A stretch of 48,212 nt of DNA. Source: Gemmataceae bacterium (lineage in GTDB: Bacteria > Planctomycetota > Planctomycetia > Gemmatales > Gemmataceae). A program made the translations under genes and the position numbers. Shown in pieces: positions 18,501 through 26,591 of this stretch. Position 1 is the stretch's first letter; every line of letters begins with the position of its first letter. The notes beneath the pieces are model-generated. The model searched no databases. It was given only the letters and a program-made list of their open reading frames with translations, and had not been told where the DNA came from. The stretch spans positions 1 through 48,212 of the forward strand of contig JALHPZ010000040.1 in assembly GCA_022842245.1 (NCBI GenBank). The letters run 5' to 3'.

Positions 18501-19667
18501 ATGGTAGCGCCAGATGCCGGCGTTGATGCGCTCGCGGTCCTTGTCGTCGGTGCCGGGCTTGCCGACCTTCGAGTGGGTGAAGACGCCGTGGCAGCCGTAG
18601 AGCCAGCCGTCGGGGCCCCACACGAAGCTGTTGAGCGTCTCGTGCGTGTCCTCGTAGCCCCAACCGTCGAGGAGCACCTTCACTTCGCCGGGCTTGTCGT
18701 TCTCGAGGATCGGGATGAAGCAGAAGTACGGGGCCGCGCCGATCCAGAGGCCGCCGAAGCCGTACTCGATGCCGCTGACGAGGTTCAGGCCTTCGAGGAA
18801 GACGGTGCGCTTGTCGAACTTGCCGTCGCCGTCGGTGTCCTCGAAGATCAGGATCTTGTCGCCCTTCTTGCGGTCGGCCGCCGGCAGCATCGGGCCGTCG
18901 CCCTTGATCCGCTTCGGATAGACGAACGCCTCCACGACCCACAGCCGGCCGCGGTCGTCGAAGCAGAACGCGATCGGCTGGTGCACGTCCGGCTCGCCGG
19001 CGAAGAGGCTGACGTTGAAACCCGGCGGCACGGTCATGTTCCGCGCCGCGTCCTCCGGCTTCTGGCCAGCGAACTTGTAATCGTCCTGCACGAGCGCCGG
19101 GGCGCGAGTCTCGACCTTTGGCTTTTCAGCATGAAACAGGAAGTCGTCAAAGTTCAGGTGGCCCCAGTGGCCGGTGTGCTTGTCCACGAGTCGAATCTGA
19201 ATCGACTTCCCCTGCATCTTCGCCAGATCCACGGCCACTCGATGCAGCGTCTCCGTTTCGTCCGCGCTCGTGGCGCTGAAGAACGGCTTCTTCGTCTCCG
19301 CGTCGATCAATTCGACGAACGTGCCCTTGGGGTGCGGGCCACCCGCGATCAGAAAGCTCGCCCACAGATGCGTCACCTTGAAGGGCGCGCTCGTCAAAGT
19401 TCCGGTCGGCTTATCGCCGGTCTTCTCGAAGCCGCCGATCCAGTATTCGCCTTGGTGCTTGCTGTTCATGTCGCCGCGGCGGGGCTTCACCGTGTCGCCC
19501 TTGATCGGCTGACCCTTGAAGGCGTCTCCGTCGGCGGTCCAGTCCTGGAGCGTGCCGGTTTCGAAGTTCAGGTTGAGCGGCTGGCCGTTGTCGCCGACAG
19601 GTCGGATTCCGGCGTTCGGTTCGGCGGACGGCGCGAGCAGCGCGAGGGAGAGGATCAGCGCATTCAT
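15573..19667 (-). CDS. PVC-type membrane-bound dehydrogenase / HEAT / cytochrome c / DUF1080 fusion
   Basis: The product is 1364 residues with a short signal peptide. In order: a beta-sandwich domain (about 20-170; LNLNFETGTLQDW to HLNFDDFLFHAE); a six-bladed propeller of the PVC-type dehydrogenase family (about 185-600; PPGFNVSLFAGEPDVHQP, IFEDTDGDGKFDKRTVF, WGPDGWLYGCHG); HEAT-like helices (about 600-1010); a cytochrome c segment with one haem site C1061-A-Q-C-H followed by GKVGPDITGSNR; and a C-terminal DUF1080 domain (about 1165-1364; FNGKDLTGWDGD), now linked to 3-keto-disaccharide hydrolase activity. The set suggests periplasmic sugar oxidation with electron transfer through haem and processing of keto-sugars. 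The actual substrate is unknown. Confidence 0.9.
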   Translation of the reverse strand: MNALILSLALLAPSAEPNAGIRPVGDNGQPLNLNFETGTLQDWTADGDAFKGQPIKGDTVKPRRGDMNSKHQGEYWIGGFEKTGDKPTGTLTSAPFKVTHLWASFLIAGGPHPKGTFVELIDAETKKPFFSATSADETETLHRVAVDLAKMQGKSIQIRLVDKHTGHWGHLNFDDFLFHAEKPKVETRAPALVQDDYKFAGQKPEDAARNMTVPPGFNVSLFAGEPDVHQPIAFCFDDRGRLWVVEAFVYPKRIKGDGPMLPAADRKKGDKILIFEDTDGDGKFDKRTVFLEGLNLVSGIEYGFGGLWIGAAPYFCFIPILENDKPGEVKVLLDGWGYEDTHETLNSFVWGPDGWLYGCHGVFTHSKVGKPGTDDKDRERINAGIWRYHPTKHTFEVFAHGTSNPWGLDYNQHGDFFIEACVIPHLWHIVQGGRYQRQAGSHFNPHTYDDIKTIAKHRHYLGATPHGGNNKSDSAGGGHAHSGLLCYQGGTWPKEYHGKLFMGNIHGHRINVDVLTPKGSGYEGDRNPDFLLTNDRYAIIVAMRTGPDGNIFFTDWSDKQVCHRNEVEIWDRTNGRIFKVSHKDAKPVKGLDLQKLSDEELVKLQVSDNEWMVRHARRILQERAANGFGGDAKRSAEVGEGLKEIVMKGETPNKRLHGLWAAFVTGDDSNTLQSALRNRDGRIRAWGLRLLAEKLPYMNSTVMDLPLPEQSPATEVMSNTIKALAIQLAGGFEPVEKLVIAAILNRLPLKDRIALIPLILDTKESQSDHNLPYLSWYALEPICAASPAKGLLLASEAAIPILPFAARRIASLGTAEAFAILVKQLGETKDAAQQLAILNGLSLGLKGRKDAAAPKEWADAFAKLAKSESAEVRSAALAVGIAFRDPAAGNALLDLVTDSKADAAIRQNALAALLDVGHDRLGGVLKSLLKDPALRTAAIRGMARTADETVPATLVKEYANLSAADKREAVTVLASRAKFGIALLYAIEHKAIPSADVPAETIRQLRNLNDAELNKRIAAVWGVVRDTPADRKALITEWRRRLANPQPEDLAAGRAHFNKVCAQCHTLYGIGGKVGPDITGSNRADAAYLLENMFDPSAVIPKEYAATKIDLLDGRVVTGIVKEETKTALTVITERETLTIPVADIAGRKASAESMMPNDLTKQLKDSEIRNLIAYLRHPQQVPALATADTAKDFFNGKDLTGWDGDKSVWSVENGEIVGKTEKGLKANNFLKGPFEVTDFKLTLKVKLSPNEANSGIQIRSSNVAGGEMRGPQCDVGKGWWGKIYEESGRGLLAKEGGDKFVKVGEWNDYAIEAVGPNIKIWINGEKVADLTDDKMSRRGLIAFQVHSGGPTEVRFKEIKLEVK

Positions 19668-19751
19668 GGAGAGCGTCCGGGAGGAGGGCGTGGGGAAAAA
19701 ATACCCCGGACGCCGCCTCCGAACAAGGCGCGACCCCTGAAAATGAGAGGG

Positions 19752-20813
19752 TTATCGAACGCCGACGATCATCGCCCGGGGAATCTGGAACCGTGGCGAC
19801 TCGACGCTGCCGAACGCCGCGCCGGGGAGTTCCAGCCGTAGGTCGTCGAGCTTTTCCGGCACGGCGAAGGTCAGCGTCACATCGTGCGACTTGCCGGGGT
19901 AGACCGGGTGCCGCTCCTCGGCGGCGGGTCGAATGGCGACGGGCGCGCCGCCGGCCGTCAGTTTCACGTCGCGGTCGGGCGGTTCGTTCCAGCCGCCGAG
20001 CGGGATCGCGCGGGCGACGCCAACGTTCTCGACCTTCACGACGATCCGCAACACGCGTTCCTTCCGCTTCTCGATGGACTTCGCGGCGGGGTCGGCGACT
20101 TCCACCTTCGCGCCGGCGATGGCGATGCGCACGTCGCCGTATTCCCAGACGGCGGTGGTAGCGTCGATCCATTCGGCGGGCCGGGCCGCGCCGGACTCCT
20201 TCGAGATCGCAAGCGCCCTTTTCGGGACCGCCTGCGGGTCGTCTTCGGGCGTCCAGCCGGCGAGGCCGAGCCAGGAGGGGAATGCCAGCAAGGCGGCGAG
20301 CAGGAGTGCGTTGAGGGCGGTGCCGGCGGCGCCGAGCCAGGGGTATTTTTCGAGGCCGAGCCAGCCAAGTGCGGCGAGGACGAGGCCGCCGAGCGCGAGC
20401 GGCGCGGCGACGAGGCGGCCGTAGGGGAACTGCGTGGCCAGCACGGCGAGGCCGAAACCCGCGACGGCGACGAGCGCGAAGCGCAGCGGAAGGTCGGTCG
20501 TCGCCGGCCGCGGCGGGGAAACCACCACGGCCACCGATTCGATGCTCGGCGCGGCGGGCGGCGGGGCCTCGGGCAACGGTTCGTGCTCCGGAATCGTCTC
20601 AACCAGTTCCGACGAACCTTCGCCATCGAACACGTCGTCCTCGTCCTCGAACGGCAGTTCCTTGTAGTTCATCAACGGGACGTCGACGCCCGACTCGGGC
20701 GCGAGTAGGAATTCGCGCGCGCACTTCGGACAGGTCGCGAAAGTGCCGCGTTTCTTATAGGGCACGCGGAATTTCGAGGCCCGGCAATAAGTGCAGGTAG
20801 CGATGAAGGGCAC
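19752..20813 (-). CDS. Zinc-ribbon membrane protein of unknown function
   Basis: The 353-residue product opens with a zinc ribbon (Cys7, Cys10, Cys28, Cys31; CTYC and CPKC) of the kind often placed at the N terminus of planctomycete membrane proteins. An acidic/proline segment (45-105) leads to about three or four hydrophobic helices between residues 109 and 190. The C-terminal 150 residues are a predicted beta domain (RVLRIVVKVENVGVARAIPLGGW, GKSHDVTLTFAVPEKLDDL) resembling DUF4352-like immunoglobulin folds. ATG 20813 places the first Cys pair right at the start. It lies between the dehydrogenase fusion and the DUF1501 gene on the same strand. No function assigned. Confidence 0.72.
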   Translation of the reverse strand: MPFIATCTYCRASKFRVPYKKRGTFATCPKCAREFLLAPESGVDVPLMNYKELPFEDEDDVFDGEGSSELVETIPEHEPLPEAPPPAAPSIESVAVVVSPPRPATTDLPLRFALVAVAGFGLAVLATQFPYGRLVAAPLALGGLVLAALGWLGLEKYPWLGAAGTALNALLLAALLAFPSWLGLAGWTPEDDPQAVPKRALAISKESGAARPAEWIDATTAVWEYGDVRIAIAGAKVEVADPAAKSIEKRKERVLRIVVKVENVGVARAIPLGGWNEPPDRDVKLTAGGAPVAIRPAAEERHPVYPGKSHDVTLTFAVPEKLDDLRLELPGAAFGSVESPRFQIPRAMIVGVR

Positions 20814-20906
20814 GGGCGACCTCGGCGCGGGGCGGTGGATACTGCCATCCTACGCAACGGGAAACGGCGAACGGCGTTGGACGGGAGATCGAGCGGGAAA
20901 ATGGTT

Positions 20907-22274
20907 CTAAAACAATTCCTCCACCGGTTTCCCGCTCGGGAGCACGGGGAACGGTCGGCCGGTGGCGTTCGGATAGCTCGTCTCCGTGTCGATGCCGAGG
21001 TGGCGATAAAGCGTCGCAAGCACGTCCTGCGGCGACTTGGGATTGGATTTCGGAAAGGCCCCCTTCTCGTCCGACGAACCGATCACGCGCCCGCCGGCGA
21101 TGCCGCCGCCCGCCAGCGCGGCGCTGAAGACGTTCGGGTAGTGATCCCGTCCGGCGTCGTTGTTCACGCGCGGCGTCCGGCCGAACTCGCCCCACGCCAG
21201 CACCATCGTCGAATCGAGCAACCCCCGAGTCTCCAGGTCTTCGAGCAGGGCCGTGAACGCGCGGTCCCAGCGCGGAAGGAAGCCGAGCTTCAGCGACTCA
21301 AACCCCTTGACGTGCGTGTCCCACCAGCGGAGGTCGACGGTGACGAGGCGTACGCCGGCCTCGACCAGACGCCGCGCGAGCAGGATGCGCTGGCTCCACG
21401 CCGGGGCGCCGCAGCGGTTGCTCGCCTTCGGATCGAACGCCGGGAGGAAGCCGTAGCGCTCGCGGATTTTCATCGGCTCCTTGTCGAGATCGAAGGCATC
21501 GCGGGCGGTGTCGGACGTGAGCACGTCCCAGGCGCGCTGCTGGAAGCGGTCCATCGCCGCGACGTCGCCGAGGGTGTCCACCTCGCGGCGGATCGTGTCG
21601 AAGTCCTTGAGAAGATCCTTGCGCGAGCCGATCTGCTCGAGCGTCACGCCGCTGGCGAGTTGGAAGTTCGGAAGCTTGAACGGCCCGTCCTTCGCGGGGT
21701 CGGCTTGCGTTTCGAAGGCCTTGTGGGCGACCCCGAGATATGCCGAACCGGTGCCGGGCACGTTTCGCGGAATCATCACATAGCTCGGCAGCTTCGAGTT
21801 CAGGTGGCCGAGTTGCTTTGAGACGATGGAGCCGATGCTGGGGTGGATGTTCTCATCCGGAGCGGGGCCCGTGTTGTAGCCGGTGAAGCAGATCTGATCG
21901 CCGGTGCTGTGGCCCGCGTCGTGGTGGTTCAGGCTGCGGATGATCGACCAGGATTTCATCGCCTTGGCGGACATCGGCAGCAGGTCGCCAAGGCGAATTC
22001 CGGTCACGGCGGAGTCGATCGTACCGAATTCGCCCCGGTACTCGGCCGGGGCGTCGGGCTTCGGGTCCCACATGTCGATGTGGCTGGGGCCGCCGCGCAT
22101 CCAGAGGATGATGACCGACTTGGGCCGCGCGAGGCTGTTGGCCTTCGCCTCGGCGCGGAAGAGGTCGGCGAGCGAAAGTCCGGCCGTGCCCAGAATGCCG
22201 GCTTTGACGAAGCTGCGGCGGCTGGGCACGAGGGAACGACGGGCGTCGTCGCAGCCCCGGAGGTGGGCGGGCAT
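20907..22274 (-). CDS. DUF1501 family protein with a Tat-like signal
   Basis: The 455-residue protein has SRRSFVKAGILGTAGLSLADL close to the N terminus, a twin-arginine type signal. It continues with the DUF1501 hallmarks: VIILWMRGGPSHIDMWDPK, a metal-site candidate in HHDAGHSTGD, the DLRWWDTH segment, and LAWGEFGRTPRVN with GRDHYPN near the end. DUF1501 belongs to the alkaline phosphatase/sulfatase superfamily; in Planctomycetes it usually pairs with a DUF1549/DUF1553 cytochrome-like protein, which is absent here. The start at 22274 follows GGAG by 7 bases; an ATG at 22412 would add a non-family extension across the promoter region. Confidence 0.87.
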   Translation of the reverse strand: MPAHLRGCDDARRSLVPSRRSFVKAGILGTAGLSLADLFRAEAKANSLARPKSVIILWMRGGPSHIDMWDPKPDAPAEYRGEFGTIDSAVTGIRLGDLLPMSAKAMKSWSIIRSLNHHDAGHSTGDQICFTGYNTGPAPDENIHPSIGSIVSKQLGHLNSKLPSYVMIPRNVPGTGSAYLGVAHKAFETQADPAKDGPFKLPNFQLASGVTLEQIGSRKDLLKDFDTIRREVDTLGDVAAMDRFQQRAWDVLTSDTARDAFDLDKEPMKIRERYGFLPAFDPKASNRCGAPAWSQRILLARRLVEAGVRLVTVDLRWWDTHVKGFESLKLGFLPRWDRAFTALLEDLETRGLLDSTMVLAWGEFGRTPRVNNDAGRDHYPNVFSAALAGGGIAGGRVIGSSDEKGAFPKSNPKSPQDVLATLYRHLGIDTETSYPNATGRPFPVLPSGKPVEELF

Positions 22275-22320
22275 CGGAAGGCTCCGGATCGGCGGGAAGG
22301 GAACTTCGGCGGGATGTGCG

Positions 22321-22350
22321 ATCATACCGCGCCCCGGCATATCGGGGCAA
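22321..22350 (-). promoter_or_regulatory. Promoter candidate for DUF1501 gene with inverted repeat in the spacer
   Basis: Read on the minus strand, TTGCCC (22350-22345) and TATGAT (22326-22321) are 18 bases apart, with the start codon 46 bases further on. Within the spacer GCCCCG and CGGGGC (22331-22336 and 22343-22348) form a perfect six-base inverted repeat around GCATAT, a possible operator. Confidence 0.4.
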
Positions 22351-22491
22351 GCGAAAGCCCCCTTCAGTCGCCGATGGAAAATTCGGCCGCGAGACGATTT
22401 GGGAAACTCCACGGGCGAACTGGCATCGGGTCGAATCGCGCCCTAGACTCGTCGAACCGCAGGCTTGGCCCGAGACGGCGGACGGAACACC

Positions 22492-23961
22492 ATGATCGGA
22501 CGGACTTTTCTAGGCCGCTACGAAACGCAGAAGCTCCTCGGCGAAGGCGGCATGGGGAAGGTCTACCTTGCGCGGCAGACCGACCTGAACCGCACCGTCG
22601 TCGTGAAGATCATGCACGACCACGTCGCCAGCGATCCCAAGTTCCGCGAGCGCTTCCAGCGCGAAACGCTCGTGATGGCGCGGTTCCAGCACCCCAACGC
22701 CGTCACGCTCTACGACGCCTCCGTCACGGACGAATACGGCTCCTGCATCGTCATGGAGTACGTGAAGGGGATCAACCTCGAGAGCCTGCTCCAGAAGAAC
22801 GGCCGCCTCTCGTTCGGTCGCGTCGCCCGGATCGTGGCGCAGCTCTGCGACGTGCTCGGCGCCGCCCACGAACAGAACATCATCCACCGGGACTTGAAGC
22901 CGGCCAACATCATGATCTCCGAACCCGACACGCCGAAGGAGCGCGTGAAGGTGATGGATTTCGGGCTGGCGAAACTCCTCGACGACGGACAGCTCAAGCA
23001 GGTGACCGATACGGCGGTGGATTTCGCTGTCGGCACGCCGGGCTACATCGCCCCGGAACAGGTGCGCGGCGAGATGATGGACCACCGCGGCGACCTCTAC
23101 TCCGTCGGCGTGATGCTCTTCGAACTGGTCACGGGGCGGCTGCCGTTCCAGGGGGCCACGAGCATGGATGTGCTGCTGGCGCATGCCACCGAGGACCCGC
23201 CCACGTTTGCGGAACTGGGTCTGGCGCGGATCGCGCCCAAGCCGGTCGAAGAGGTCATCCGCTGGTGCCTCGCGAAGGACCCGGCGGCCCGCCCGCAGAC
23301 CGCGCGCGAGCTGGCGGAGGGTTTCGCCAAGGCCGTCGGCGCGGGGAACCGATCGGCGAACGATTCGGGGCAGTTCCAGCCGGTGACCGCCCAGGCCGTC
23401 ATCGACCTCGATGCCGAACCGATCCCTCTCGTCGCAACGATGTCGCCGGTGGCGACTCTGCCGCAAACGGACGTGCTCCACGCGACGCCGGTACCCTTGG
23501 TCTCACTGGCACCGTCGACGATCCCAAAAACCGCCACGCCGGCATCAGGCACGGCCCCGATGGCGACGGCCACCACCCCGGTCGTCGCGGATGGCAGCCT
23601 GCCCTTCCAAGTGGACGTTTGGATGCCGCAGTCGATTGCCATCATGAAGGTGCGGGGCTTCGTCAGCGATTCCGGCTTCCGGGTCCTCGCCACCGAACCG
23701 AACCTCATCCGCCTACGGATGGAGAAACTCGGCGTTCGCGCGGCGGCCGGCAAACTCGCCTGGCTCGGACTGGGGAAGAAATCCGACGGACCGGCCGAAC
23801 TGACCCTGCATCTCAAACGCGTCGATCCGAACCGCGACCCAAACCGGCTGACCATTCACGCCCTCTTCCGACCGTTGCACGCGCCGCTGTTGCAGGACGA
23901 AGCCTGGCGGAAGCGCTGCGCGGAACTCTTCGTTCAGCTCCGCGCCTATCTGATGGGATGA
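22492..23961 (+). CDS. Soluble Ser/Thr protein kinase with an unfamiliar C-terminal domain
   Basis: The 489-residue product has a complete PknB-type kinase domain (about 10-285): G17-E-G-G-M-G-K-V-Y, Lys39, H132-R-D-L-K-P-A-N, D157-F-G and GTPGYIAPEQ. A Pro/Ala/Thr-rich linker (290-375) contains no transmembrane helix, unlike most kinases of this type. The last 115 residues form a mixed alpha/beta domain (FQVDVWMPQSIAIMKVRGFV, SGFRVLATEPNLIRLRMEKL, AELTLHLKRVD) that I do not recognise. ATG 22492 is chosen because it gives the standard start IGRTFLGRYE; the TTG at 22465 is less likely. The gene downstream begins 151 bases on. Confidence 0.92.
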   Translation: MIGRTFLGRYETQKLLGEGGMGKVYLARQTDLNRTVVVKIMHDHVASDPKFRERFQRETLVMARFQHPNAVTLYDASVTDEYGSCIVMEYVKGINLESLLQKNGRLSFGRVARIVAQLCDVLGAAHEQNIIHRDLKPANIMISEPDTPKERVKVMDFGLAKLLDDGQLKQVTDTAVDFAVGTPGYIAPEQVRGEMMDHRGDLYSVGVMLFELVTGRLPFQGATSMDVLLAHATEDPPTFAELGLARIAPKPVEEVIRWCLAKDPAARPQTARELAEGFAKAVGAGNRSANDSGQFQPVTAQAVIDLDAEPIPLVATMSPVATLPQTDVLHATPVPLVSLAPSTIPKTATPASGTAPMATATTPVVADGSLPFQVDVWMPQSIAIMKVRGFVSDSGFRVLATEPNLIRLRMEKLGVRAAAGKLAWLGLGKKSDGPAELTLHLKRVDPNRDPNRLTIHALFRPLHAPLLQDEAWRKRCAELFVQLRAYLMG

Positions 23962-24039
23962 ATCGTGCCGATGACCTTCGCCAATCGTTGCACTTGAACA
24001 TTTCCCGACCGAATATCCGGCTTGCGACGGACTTGCCCC

Positions 24040-24068
24040 TTGTGACCGGAACGAGATCGGTCTAGGCT
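24040..24068 (+). promoter_or_regulatory. Promoter candidate before the secretin-N-like gene
   Basis: TTGTGA (24040-24045) and TAGGCT (24063-24068) are 17 bases apart, and the start codon follows 44 bases later. The matches are partial, so confidence is low. Confidence 0.3.
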
Positions 24069-24112
24069 TCAGGGGCGGACTTGAAGGATTTCTTCCGATC
24101 CGGGCCTGCACG

Positions 24113-25408
24113 ATGTTCACCGGTACCGGTTTTGCCGTCTGGGCAATCCTGGCGACTCACACACTAACTCCCGCACCGCCGGACGACCGCGCAATCCAGG
24201 CGCTCGTCGCCCAACTCGGCGCGGGGAACTTCCGCGATCGGGAAGCAGCGCATCGCGATCTGGTCGCGCTCGGCGATCGCGCGAGGCCCGCGCTCGTCCG
24301 CGCCGCCGACGCCACCGAGAACCCCGAAATCGAACGCCGGCTCGAAGTGCTGATCGCCAAACTCGATCGCGACCGTCTGATTCACCCCCAGCGCATCACC
24401 TTGCGGGGCCGTTATCCGGTCGAGGCGATCCTTGCGCACATCGCCCGGCAGACCGGCTATTCGCTTGCGAAATACGAAAACGAAGACAGGATCGCGATGG
24501 TCGTCGACTGGAACGGCGTCTCGTTCTGGGACGCGCTCGACGAGATCGCCACGGCCACCGGGTCCGCCATTCAAATGACCGGCGACGAATCGCAGCCGAT
24601 CGGCCTGCAGTCCAGCGACGTGCACGACCCGCACGTCTGCCGCGTCGGCCCGTACCGGTTCGTCGCGACGAACATCGGTACGAATGCGAACCGTCCGCTT
24701 TCCGGCCTGCCGCGCCGCACCCCCTCGACCGCCAATTACGGGAACACCAATCTCAACCTGGCGATCCTCTCCGAACCCAAAAACCCCATGCTCGCCGTCG
24801 GCACGCCCACCATCTCGAAGGCACTCGACGACACCGGCCACAGCCTCGTACCCTTCGCCGACGATGCGAATCGCTTCGTATCGGGCTATTACGGAGGCGG
24901 GCAGCAGCGCGGCCACCACCTCCACCTCTATGCGAATCTCGCCCGGCCGCACAAGGACGCCACCGCCGTCAAGGAACTCCGCGGCAAAGTGACCGTCACG
25001 CTGCTCGTCGGCACGCGGCCCGAACTGACCATCGACAAACCCGCCACCGCACGCAAGAAGACCTTCGTCAGCCGCACGACCGAAGTGACGATCGACTCAC
25101 TGACGGATACCGGCGACGGCGGTTTCTCGGTCTCGCTCACGGCCAAACTCCTGCAGCCGAATCCGAACGATTACACCTGGTCCTCGGCGTTCCCGCAGCG
25201 GTTGGAAGCCTACGATGCCCAGGGCCGCAAATTCGCGAACGCCGGCGTCGGGCTGCAACAGCAAGGCCCCGGCTCGACCACCGTATCGATTCAATTCGCC
25301 GCGCCCGAAGGGAAGAAACTCGGTGCACCGGCGAAGCTGGTGCTCGTCGAATGGCTCGCGACCACACGCGAGATCGAGTTCTCGTTCCGGGACCTGCCCC
25401 TCCCCTGA
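24113..25408 (+). CDS. Secreted protein with HEAT-like N terminus and secretin-N-like segment
   Basis: The 431-residue product has a hydrophobic N terminus that can act as a signal peptide (FAVWAILATHTLT). Residues 25-95 are helical and HEAT-like (LVAQLGAGNFRDREAAHRDL and LVRAADATENPEIERRLEVL). Residues 95-165 resemble the STN/secretin short domain: ITLRGRYPVEAILAHIARQ, VVDWNGVSFWDALDEIATAT. The rest is a beta-rich region ending FSFRDLPLP, with no known catalytic motif. The N terminus matches that of a group of planctomycete secreted proteins of unknown role. It follows the soluble kinase on the same strand and ends 6 bases from the convergent methyltransferase gene, with no hairpin between them. 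Confidence 0.72.
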   Translation: MFTGTGFAVWAILATHTLTPAPPDDRAIQALVAQLGAGNFRDREAAHRDLVALGDRARPALVRAADATENPEIERRLEVLIAKLDRDRLIHPQRITLRGRYPVEAILAHIARQTGYSLAKYENEDRIAMVVDWNGVSFWDALDEIATATGSAIQMTGDESQPIGLQSSDVHDPHVCRVGPYRFVATNIGTNANRPLSGLPRRTPSTANYGNTNLNLAILSEPKNPMLAVGTPTISKALDDTGHSLVPFADDANRFVSGYYGGGQQRGHHLHLYANLARPHKDATAVKELRGKVTVTLLVGTRPELTIDKPATARKKTFVSRTTEVTIDSLTDTGDGGFSVSLTAKLLQPNPNDYTWSSAFPQRLEAYDAQGRKFANAGVGLQQQGPGSTTVSIQFAAPEGKKLGAPAKLVLVEWLATTREIEFSFRDLPLP

Positions 25409-25414
25409 CGCCGG

Positions 25415-26539
25415 TCACGCGAGGCGGAATTCCCAGAGCAGGCACGGGATGCCGCCGTTGAAGAAGTGAGTCGTCGACACCACTTTCAGCCCGACCTGCC
25501 GGGCGAGCCAGTTGTTGGACGTGAGCATGAGGAATCGCCAGCCGGGCCAGTGTTGCTCGAAGGCGACGCCCATGAGACGGTGCAGACCGACGAGTTGCTC
25601 GGCTTCGCCGAGCCGCTCGCCGTAGGGCGGATTGCAGATCAGCACGCCGGGCGGCCCCTCCGGCGGCCGGGCATCCTTCAGGTCTTGCAGGGTCCAGCGG
25701 ATCGCGTTCCCCAACCCGGCGGCCTTGGCGTTGGTCTTCGCGAACTCGATCGCGTCGCGGCGGACGTCGCTGCCGGCGATGGCGACGGCGAGCGGTTTCG
25801 CCTTCGCGCGGGCGTCGTCGCGGATGGCGGACCAGAGCGCGCGATCGAACGATGGCCAGCCCATGAAACCGAACCATTTGCGCAGCGAACCGGGCGCGCG
25901 GTTCGTCGCCATCCAGGCGCCCTCGATGCAGAAGGTGCCGGAGCCGCACATCCAGTCGACGAGGGGCGTGTCGCCGGTCCAGCCGGCGGCCATAAGCAGA
26001 CCGACGGCGAGCGATTCGTTGAGGGGCGCGCGGGTCTGGATCGGCCGGTAGCCGCGCTTGTGCAGGGAATGCCAGGACGAATCGAGGCTCAGCACCATGC
26101 GGTCGGCGTGGATGTGCAGGTTCAGGCCGACCATCGGCGTGTCGGTGTCCACGCTGGGCCGGCGGCCCGTGCGCTCGCGGAACTGGTCGCAGATCGCGTC
26201 CTTCACGCGCCGGGCGGCGTACTGGCTGTGCGTGATGCCCGAATCGCGGACGTTGCTATCCACGGCGATCGTGTGGTCCGGCGTCAGGTATTCGGCCCAG
26301 TTCACCGTGCGGCAGGCGTCGTACAGTTCGTCGGAACTCCGCACGGTCGCTTCGTGGATCGGCTGGAGGACGCGCACGGCGGTGCGCAGCCAGAGGTTCG
26401 CGCGGTAGAGCGTCGCGAGGTCGCCGGCGAAGTGGACGCCGCCGCGGCCGGGTTCGACGCTGGCGGCGTTCAAGCCGGCGAGTTCGACCGCGAGGTATTT
26501 CTCGAGGCCGCGGGCACAGGTCGCGAAGTATCGGGTCAT
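25415..26539 (-). CDS. rlmL: THUMP-domain 23S rRNA (guanine-N2)-methyltransferase, RlmL-like
   Basis: The 374-residue protein begins YFATCARGLEKYLAVELAGL, the ferredoxin-like/THUMP start of the RlmL N-terminal family. It continues with SLDSSWHSLHKRGYRPIQTR and APLNESLAVGLLMAAGW, then the SAM-binding motif DWMCGSGTFCIEGA and the amino-methyl catalytic motif NPPYGERLG. These define the RlmL (YcbY N-half) family that methylates G2445 of 23S rRNA. The RlmK half found fused in E. coli is absent, as in most non-enterobacterial members. ATG 26539 begins directly at the family N terminus. Confidence 0.88.
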   Translation of the reverse strand: MTRYFATCARGLEKYLAVELAGLNAASVEPGRGGVHFAGDLATLYRANLWLRTAVRVLQPIHEATVRSSDELYDACRTVNWAEYLTPDHTIAVDSNVRDSGITHSQYAARRVKDAICDQFRERTGRRPSVDTDTPMVGLNLHIHADRMVLSLDSSWHSLHKRGYRPIQTRAPLNESLAVGLLMAAGWTGDTPLVDWMCGSGTFCIEGAWMATNRAPGSLRKWFGFMGWPSFDRALWSAIRDDARAKAKPLAVAIAGSDVRRDAIEFAKTNAKAAGLGNAIRWTLQDLKDARPPEGPPGVLICNPPYGERLGEAEQLVGLHRLMGVAFEQHWPGWRFLMLTSNNWLARQVGLKVVSTTHFFNGGIPCLLWEFRLA

Positions 26540-26591
26540 GGAAGGAAGTTTAGTCGCGAGGCGGAGTCTTCGGAGCCGAGCGAGAGTTTTC

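Noticed and set aside
17697..19841. A 714-codon open frame on the plus strand
   Set aside because: It is antisense to the dehydrogenase fusion, which has clear domains; the plus frame is Val/Ala/Arg-rich without motifs.
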